A stretch of 64,000 nt of DNA. It comes from Polytrichum commune (Eukaryota > Streptophyta > Polytrichopsida > Polytrichales > Polytrichaceae). The notes below the pieces were generated by a model, which was given only the letters and a program-made list of their open reading frames with translations, searched no databases and was not told the origin of the DNA. Of this stretch, positions 56,923 to 64,000 are shown piece by piece. The translations under genes and the position numbers were made by a program. Each line of letters starts with the position of its first letter. The stretch's first letter is position 1. Where the stretch lies: NCBI GenBank assembly GCA_950295325.1, contig OX485807.1:10941001-11005000 (forward strand), read 5' to 3'.

Positions 56923-56925
56923 TTA

Positions 56926-57785
56926 GGAAGTGATTTAGAACTTTATGAGGTGCATGTCGATGGGAATTGGACGTTTACATGGCATATCGACACAGAATTG
57001 CTCGAGAACATTTGCATTCTACAGTAATAGGATTTGCTTACTTTTAGCACACTAATAACCCACACACACAAATTAATACCCCATGAGAAAGCTGAGCTCA
57101 CTTGTAGAGGCAATTTCCGTGTCTTTTTGTTGAGGTGCTGGGTGTTGGACATCTTTTCCAGTGACATGAAGCACCAACAAAAAATCGATGAGAATTTTAC
57201 AAGACACAAACAGCAGTAATCAGGACAACCTTATTGTCATCAATAAACACTAATGTGGATTTTGCTAATGTAGAATCATGGAGGGAGCGATTCCGGAGTA
57301 CGAGAGGTTGCGGAAGAAGAACACCGAGGCCAACAATTGAAAGCTACGAAAACTAGGTCTGTCACCGATTAATACATCAAATTTCAAGAGGCCTGAAGAC
57401 CCTGGGTACATAACCCTAAACCCTAAACCTTTACAATGGACCTGCTACCGCTAAGGTTGCAAGTCAACAACATGTGATGCTTATAAATGTTTTAACCTAT
57501 ATGACACCTTACAGTCATAATTTGCATACAACTTGTTCAAGACATGACTATTTGCAATCATATCTTGAATATTATGACTCCCTCAAGTTATTATCTCGTT
57601 ACGTTGGGACTCATTAGACTCACGTCCCAAACATTATGACTCCCTCCAGTTATAGTTTAGAGTCATTATGATATTGTGGAGACATTGTGATTCGTTGGAG
57701 TCATGTTCCAACATTGTCACTCGTTGGATCCATAATTTTTGTAACATGTAATGTCCATGTATTAACTCTCGTTCGTACTCAACAG
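56926..57785. other. Right part of the interrupted repeat unit and non-coding DNA
   Basis: 56926-57030 continues the repeat unit broken by the Harbinger element (GGAAGTGATTTAGAA, TTTATGAGGTGCATG, ACATGGCATAT). Beyond it are an AACCCTAAACCCTAAACC run (57410-57428) and, from 57480, scattered GACTC/GTCAT words belonging to the leader or intron of the next gene. No gene seen. Confidence 0.5.
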
Positions 57786-58261
57786 TGTGGTTCCTGTGAC
57801 TTCCTTCATTTTTGCCGAAATGAACAATGTACTAGGAAATTTGATAAGAAAAATTGTTAATCTGCCTGATGGCATGCAAGTGGAAGTATTTTGTACAATT
57901 GCTAGTTTTCCGGCAATTTCATTGCCGATTTTGGAAATGATTTCGAATGAGCTTGCGCATGTTTTTGAAAGCAGTCATGGCGTGCCTCTGGAAGAGCCAT
58001 GCCCATTTCTAGAGCAGGGTGGTGGCTGGGGTGTGACCACCCGAGCGAAGGAAAAAAAACAACTTGCTGAGACGGATACCGATGATGAGGAGGACGAACA
58101 GGACGAAGAGGAGATATCCGAGAACGAGCGGTCGAAACTAAAGAAGCGGAAGATAAAAACAGTAACCTTTCACGCCATCTCTCAATTGGTACTGACCTTC
58201 CTAGTAGTCTCTTGCATTTGCAGCTGCATTCAGTCATTCACGTTGTTTGGGTCTCACTCCA

Positions 58262-58578
58262 ATTGCATATAAGAATAATGTTGATAACATATGTCCGCAT
58301 ATGCATGTCACTCCATGAAGTCATATTCGGACTCTAGGCGAACATGTTACTTAGTGCAGTCATATAATATGACTCTAGGCAGTCATATTATGCAATCATA
58401 TCTTTCCGTGAGGTCATATAGTGTGACTCGATGCAATCATGTAACTTAGTACAGTCATGTAGGGTGATTCCATGCAGTCATATCACGTCATTCTATGCAA
58501 TCATATCACGTCACTCCATGTAGTCGTATCACGTCACTCCATGCAGTCATATAGTGGCTTGCAAGTATGGGTGTGTAG
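58262..58578. repeat. Short tandem repeats in intron 1 of the En/Spm-like gene
   Basis: Units of about 18-21 bp built on TGCAGTCATATCACGTCACTCCA. The same word family fills 57480-57780, 59460-59700 and 60,420-60,490. Confidence 0.75.
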
Positions 58579-59459
58579 GGAAATACAAGTGAACCCAAGT
58601 CTTGGCTGCTGCAATCAAGCCGAAACAAGAGCATGGCCGCCGATAAGGAGGATATCTTGTTGGCCCAAGACATGCAAAATACTCTCCGAGCTTGTGAGAT
58701 GGATGCTGACGAAGCATCGGCGTACATCGAGGAGGAAGAAGATGGTGCAGGGCACTACAACGAGCTCCTCGACGAATTGGAGCTCCGAGAGGTAAGCATT
58801 TTGCGGCGTATGGCTCAAAAAGGAGCCGATCCGACACACCTCCGCGAGAAGGTGCGGAACTTTGGCAGGACGGCGGAGGTTGAAGGCGGTGATCGCGGCG
58901 ACAGAAGAGCACGTCGCCGACAATCCAAGCTGAAGAATCTACGGCGGAACTTGAAGAAGAGTGACGAGCGGGACACGAGCGTGGGCGGTGGGCGTTCGTG
59001 GGTCAACGTGGACGAAGCCGGATGCCCAACAGGGCAACACAGGTCCGACTGGCTTACGCGATTACGGAGCTACTCCCGCGACCTCGACTGGAGCATCGAC
59101 AACTTCAAGGCGCATCCGCGGCCGCTCTTGATCGCGATCAAGGAGAAGATGGCAGCGCAGTTCGAATACCGGGGTGGACTTGGCGATGTACCGGAGGAGG
59201 TCTTCTTCCGGATTCTGCACCAACAAATGCGGACTCGGCGGTCCAACATGAAGAAACTGATTGAGAGCGGTGGGCCGCTCCCGCCATACGTTAAAAAGAA
59301 ACACGTGGACAACTTCAAAAAGCTCATCGCGCGGACGGATAAGATTGCGGAAGCAACACGGATGAAGGTTGCACGGTAGACTGTACAAAACTTATCGTAT
59401 TCCGGGCGGTCTGAGGGAGAAGTGCGCTCGAGACTTGTAAGCAATCTTATTTCCTCTTG

Positions 59460-59720
59460 CATTCGTGAATGATTATGTGACTTCACACAGTCATATATTC
59501 TGAGTCATAAGACCTCACACAATCATATATTCTGAGTCACATGACTTCATTCAGTCATACAATGAGTCATATGACTTCACATAGCCATATGACTACACAT
59601 GACTTCACATAGTTATATGTTCGGAGTCATATGACTACACATATTGCGTCGTGTGACTCACTCCAGTCGTTTATAGGCAGAATATATTTGAGATGACTCT
59701 GCACATCCATATTAATCATT
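59460..59720. repeat. AGTCATATGACT-type repeats in intron 2 of the En/Spm-like gene
   Basis: The perfect 12-bp palindrome AGTCATATGACT occurs at about 59564 and 59625, with many half-copies (AGTCAT, ATGACT, CTTCACA) in between. The repeats stop short of the acceptor at 59857. Confidence 0.7.
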
Positions 59721-60504
59721 CCAGACACATTGTGAGAGTCATAGAACTCCGTGATGTCACAAAATGAAACCACAAGTTCCATTGGCTCGCGATACATTGT
59801 TGGCTGGTTTTGATATCTTTACGCATTTTACATGGTTGGACAGTTGTTCTTTCACAGGCTACAGTTTGGATCGGCCGCAACTGTTCGTCGTCTTTAAGAG
59901 GGCCACTCTCAAATGCAAGAGCGGGAGATAGAGGCCTCGCAGTTACGCGGAGCGAGCTGCACCACTTCCAGGATAGCATGAAGGGGGAGTTGGAGGATGT
60001 GAAGGCTATGGTGAAGCAGCTTCTCCACGAGGTGCAGAAGCGAAACACGGGGGACGTGGTACCGCCAGCTTCGTCGAAAGTGGGAACCACGGGGTTGGAG
60101 GACGCAATGGCGCGCGTTCCACATTCCACGTGGTCTGCCACATCGGCCAAATTGTAACTCGTCACAATCATATTACACGTCAGCAAAAAAACATCACTAC
60201 ACAGAGTCACATCCCACGTCGGATTGGTTTTTTTTTGCCCGGACAGGTTTAAAAAAGCACAGACTCCAAGGCCAGTCAAGGCATGCCTCACGTGCTGTCA
60301 GGATCGTAGATTCTGTCCTTTTATACGCCCAAACTACCGTATATATTCATATAACTGATGTTCGAAGCGACTCGTCGGTAATGAGTAGACCCAGTCACCG
60401 CGCGCGTCATCCTCCTCCGGTGCCTCGTCAGTCATATTTTGGAATTTTATGACTTAAAGCAATCATAAATTGTAGTCATAAAATGTTCTAATATTGGGTC
60501 ATTG

Positions 60505-62450
60505 TCTTGTTGGCGTAGTTGTGTCCCCTTAGCTAGGAGAAGCTGCACCCCAACCCGTACCTCATGTCTGTCATTCACGCCCTTCAACCCCCCCCCCACG
60601 ATCCCTCCGTCTCCCTGCGTTCGACTACGTTCAATCTTGGCAGCACACAAAGAATTTTGGAGATGTACAATTAGGATAGTGTGAATGGCTTGTTCAACGC
60701 AGTTCTCCCTAGGCAAATTGTACATAGAGGATTGTAAAAATAAAATTATTATTTTTGGTACCCATTTGTTTGTTTTTGTGTTGAAATGTATCTTGTGAGT
60801 TGTTCCCCTCGTGTATTGTTGTTGCCACCAATGGTTCAATTGTTCTTGTGTTTGCACAAAAAATTTGTTATGCTTGAAATGGACATAGCATGACATAGCC
60901 GTCGCCGCCTTCTCTCGCTCGTCTCCGCAGGGATTGGAGCATAATGTCATGGCTCCCCACCAGTCCTCTCCAAGAAGTGTGAAGGACAGCGTGGTGTCAC
61001 CCCCCCCCCCCCCGATTTTACCCGCGCCACCTTTGCCGTCTAAGACCCGGTTCTTGGTGTTAGACCTCAATAGGGTCTTTGTCCAATGCGTGCATTGTCC
61101 CAGGGTCCCCATGGTGCCTTTCTGCAAGCCCGAGGACGCGAACTACGATGGCCCCCACGCATACATCAAAAGCAAGCTTGTGTATCTCCGGCCGTGGCTT
61201 CGGTGTTTCCTGCAGGTCGCCCTATCAAAATGGTGGGTGATCGTGTGGAGTTTCATGAAATCTGAGAACACCCAGGCAATCGTGGAGTTCATCTTCAAGG
61301 GCCTCCAAGCCCCCTACTTGGTCCTAAGACAAGAGTCTTGTAGAATGTTATACATCCCCGACAACAGGGTTTTCAGGATGCCCAAAAACCCCACCGTAAA
61401 TCAATATCTTAAGGTCTTGAAGCCAATTGTATGGGACCAACGTCCCACTATGGTCGGTTGTCCCTACGACGTTCGCCCCACCCATGACAACACGCTGATG
61501 GTGGACGACAACGCTTCCAAAAACATTTTGAACCTGACCTCCAACTTCATAGTTTGCCCTACGTGGACAGTCAGGAAGGTCCAAGACCGCTTTTTGTTAA
61601 ACCTAATTAAATACCTTCAAACGCTCATAATAAGTGGACTACCCGTGCTCCAATTCCTAAGTTGTAATCCAATAGGCGTAAGATACATGGATCTGAGGGA
61701 CTATATGTACAGAGAGTTGTATGCTCATGCGAAATATAATAAATTCACTTGAGATAGTACATGGTGTGCCATTTGTGTAAGATATGCCTCAAATGTATAT
61801 CGATTTTCACATGCTCCCTCTCCCCCTTCCCTTGGGTTTTGTTTGTTTTTATTTTGGCATCAACGTTTAAAGACCTTGCTTGAGGTCGTCAGTGACTCAA
61901 ACTTCGAAAGCTTCTTCTATGAGACCGTTTACGATGCCGCGTCCACCATTGACTACTTCAAGGAGCCTCTTGATGCCGGCGTTGTCGATAGCCCCCCACC
62001 CAAGCAAATCTTCCAACAATCTCCGACTCCGTCACCACTCAAGGTCATAGAGCGCAATTGCGTCCGGGCATCCCACTCTCGACCCTGCGGCAGTATTACA
62101 CCTCAACAACGGCTGCGGATGGACGTTCGGCCTGCAAAGAGTGGACCCCTCATATTCTTTTGCGGGATGCTTTGCCCCTCATCGCCAACTCGGACGCGAG
62201 CGCCCTTCGTGCCAAGGTGACCCCATGTCCATGGCTAAACCACACATTACAATCCTTCTATCCTAAAAGGAGCATGTAACATGTTTGGGTCTTTGTCCTC
62301 AAACTAACACATGTTTTCTTGGTCCGATGCGTTGTAGGTTACGTCCAACCCTAAATCTTTGTGGTCTAGTGCATCTATCGAGTTGGAGCGTTTGTACGAT
62401 GTCATCCAAAGTTCCTCACCCTTCGATTTCGTCCTAATCCGAGTGTAGAA
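60505..62450 (+). pseudogene. FCP1/HAD-like gene, decayed second copy
   Basis: Homologous to the cargo gene at 26401-28122 over exons and upstream DNA, starting near 60505 (matches 28569 in reverse). Exon 60931-61752 encodes the HAD-like domain, but the catalytic loop reads LVLDLNRVFVQ, WSSM is WSFM and VDDSASKN is VDDNASKN. The acceptor of the next exon is destroyed (CATCAA instead of CATCAG at 61858-61863). The P/S-rich exon (61864-62218) and SIELERLYDV exon (62338-62447) are still recognisable, the latter cut short by a stop. It has no ParB-like neighbour, palindromes or inverted termini here, so it is a fragment. Confidence 0.7.
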
Positions 62451-63067
62451 TGTTGAAATGACACATGATAACTTCCTCCTTGGTAGTTCAACGTATAATT
62501 CCAATACACCTTTGGAATATACATAAACCATTCATTCTTTGTCAACTTCCGAGTTAATCCTCATTATGTCATTTTATTATCTTTGATTTCGGGCAAGGTT
62601 GCATTCTTAGTTTTCTCCAAAGTCCACCCGGCCGCCTTAGCCACACACGCCTTCAGGGATATTACTCGTCTGAATCTAGTACTAGCCGTTGATTCCTCGC
62701 TGGTATATGACACCTTGCTTGTTGATTCCATGAAGCTCATAAGTTTAAGTATTCAAAAATACTAGTATAGCTTTATCGTAGCCTTCCCTTCGCAAGCTGT
62801 TACAATCCCTTCTTGAATTCAACCTTTTAATGTAACGAATAATCAATGAGTTGGACCAAGGAATCTACTTGCTCGACTAAGCTATTGACTAATTCTAGTT
62901 TAAGTACCCCCTAGACTAATCCAGCTTAGCATCATCCGATTAATCTAATCCCCGCCTAGCTTAACCTAGACGTCCTAACCCATCGAGGAATGAGCCTAAC
63001 CCAAATGAATTAACCCCGCTAACCTAACCCATAGCCTAATCAGACTATACCCCGAAACCCTCAGCCA
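62451..63067. other. Non-coding stretch
   Basis: No gene recognised. The C-rich CTAACC words at 62,900-63,060 lead into the minisatellite. Confidence 0.45.
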
Positions 63068-63069
63068 TT

Positions 63070-63395
63070 GCAACCGAACCAGCAGCCTTTCAACCGAGAC
63101 AACAGCCTCTGTAGCCAAACCAACAGCCTCTCAACCGAGACAGCAGCCTCTGTGGCCAAACCAGCAGCCTTTCAACCGAGGTGGCAGCCTCTATGGCCAA
63201 ACCAGCAGCCTCTTAACCGAGACAGAAACCTCCGTAACCAAACCAGCAACCTCTCAACCGAGACAAAAACCTCTGTAACCAAACCAACAGCCTCTCAATC
63301 GAGATAGCAACCTCTGTGACCAAACCAGCAGCCTCTCAACCAAGGTGGCAGCCTCTGTGGCCAAACCAACAGCCTCTCAACCGAGACAGAAGTAT
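63070..63395. repeat. 42-bp minisatellite
   Basis: Nearly eight units of 42 bp (TCAACCGAG cores at 63089, 63131, 63173 and so on) with alternating CAGCCTCTGTGGCCAAACC and CAGCCTCTCAACCGAGA halves. The unit length is a multiple of three, so one frame remains open as a 14-residue repeat. There is no promoter or start context to suggest translation. Confidence 0.85.
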
Positions 63396-64000
63396 CTTCG
63401 ACCAACTACTAAAAAATTAAGTACTCTGATATATTAAACATCAATTTGCAAGTTTTACAAACCTAGTAAGTCCCACAAACTAAGTGTGTCAATTATGTCA
63501 TAGAATATAACTTACAAGTTCACCACAACCAAGTGCTCCAATATTTCATAAATGTCACTTTGCAAGTTCAAATGATTATAAGTGTAGATATCATATGCCT
63601 ACAAGGAAACCAATGATCACTATGAATTTAAACTCTAAATGCTCCAATCCCAAGTCTACTCCTAACAAAAGGTCAAGCCACTCCAAGGCTAACTAGTCTT
63701 GGTACTTAACCTCAAGACCTTGCACACACACGTGCTCCTATCTTGCTTCCCACACATCCACACTTATAACACGTGGGGTGCCAAGGAGCACGAAGAAAAG
63801 AGATGAAGAATGAGGGAAGAATGAAAACTTATATAGTGAGTTTGAGGAGGTGAACACCCTCAAGGCTCACGATAAGCCTTCGTAATCCTCTCCTACTTTG
63901 TAGGCTCTCATCTTATCTTCTAAGCTTTCCTCCCTCAAACGATCAACATAGATTCTAATTCAAATATTTAACTACCATTGGTTCTCCACCTACCACACTC
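63396..64000. other. Non-coding stretch at the window end
   Basis: No gene, repeat or element boundary recognised. Confidence 0.5.

Larger units (their letters stand above)
57786..60157 (+). pseudogene. En/Spm-like (Transposase_24-type) TE gene, three exons
   Basis: Exon 57786-58161 (acceptor CAACAG, donor GTAACC) has an acidic EDEQDEEEISENE tail. Exon 58579-~59435 joins it in phase and has a conserved core: GCPTGQHRSDWLTRL, DNFKAHPRPLLIAIKEK, then FEYRGGLGD and MRTRRSNMKKLIESG. This resembles the plant Ptta/En/Spm accessory protein family. After GCACGG (59376) the frame hits TAG, but coding continues one base over (LYKTYRIPGGLREKCARDL) to a GTAAGC donor, indicating a one-base insertion. Exon 59858-60157 ends in a coiled coil (FQDSMKGELEDVKAMVKQLL), and its phase does not fit cleanly. 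Family assignment is tentative; no element ends were identified. Confidence 0.45.

Noticed and set aside
1-64000. Rolling-circle Helitron, rRNA or functional tRNA genes
   Set aside because: No Rep/helicase motifs, Helitron ends, rRNA segments or complete tRNA cloverleaf were seen on either strand.

Overview
This window reads as nuclear DNA of a land plant, and it is dominated by transposable elements (TEs). The evidence is a chromovirus-type Ty3/Gypsy retrotransposon with an initiator-Met tRNA primer site, a Mutator-like (MULE) transposase with a SWIM finger, a PIF/Harbinger element, an En/Spm-like gene, GT-AG introns and telobox-like motifs. I found no secure host housekeeping gene, no rRNA and no functional tRNA. 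I cannot place the lineage further.

Layout. (1) 1-8709: a Ty3/Gypsy element on the minus strand in a tandem, LTR-sharing arrangement (period 6065 bp, repeated part identical over 2.6 kb), with a deleted and stop-ridden pol. (2) 8710-20429, minus: a seven-exon gene with a ParB-like GNHR motif. The retroelement array cuts off its 3' end, and two of its introns hold about 60 copies of a 24-bp palindrome. (3) 20636-25772, plus: a MULE transposase pseudogene divergent from the ParB-like gene across a 206-bp shared promoter. A solo LTR with a 5-bp target duplication splits it, and it carries two further in-frame stops. (4) 25860-42547: a 16.7-kb element with perfect 28-bp terminal inverted repeats. 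It holds an FCP1/HAD-like gene, a ParB-like plus DNA-methyltransferase-like gene (both minus strand) and a DUF7869-type putative transposase (plus strand). A second palindrome family (10-bp arms, variable dinucleotide centre, about 30 copies) sits in its introns, leader and one coding exon. (5) 42.6-49.4 kb: mostly non-coding, with fragments of a minus-strand gene and leader-like DNA. (6) 49.9-57 kb: tandem repeats of about 300 bp, into one of which a 5136-bp PIF/Harbinger element inserted; it has an intact Myb/SANT-like gene and a broken DDE transposase gene. (7) 57.8-60.2 kb: an En/Spm-like gene whose introns are filled with a third short-repeat family. (8) 60.5-62.5 kb: a decayed second copy of the FCP1-like gene. 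(9) 63.07-63.4 kb: a 42-bp minisatellite.

The most striking pattern is that two TE cassettes with unrelated transposases each carry a gene with a ParB-like motif, and in each case that gene's introns contain arrays of long perfect palindromes whose arms are near-invariant but whose 2-nt centre varies. One of these genes also has a beta-class DNA methyltransferase-like module. This resembles a bacterial or phage ParB-methyltransferase architecture together with candidate binding sites. The co-localisation, splice structure and palindromes are read directly from the sequence; a functional link between protein and palindrome is inference.
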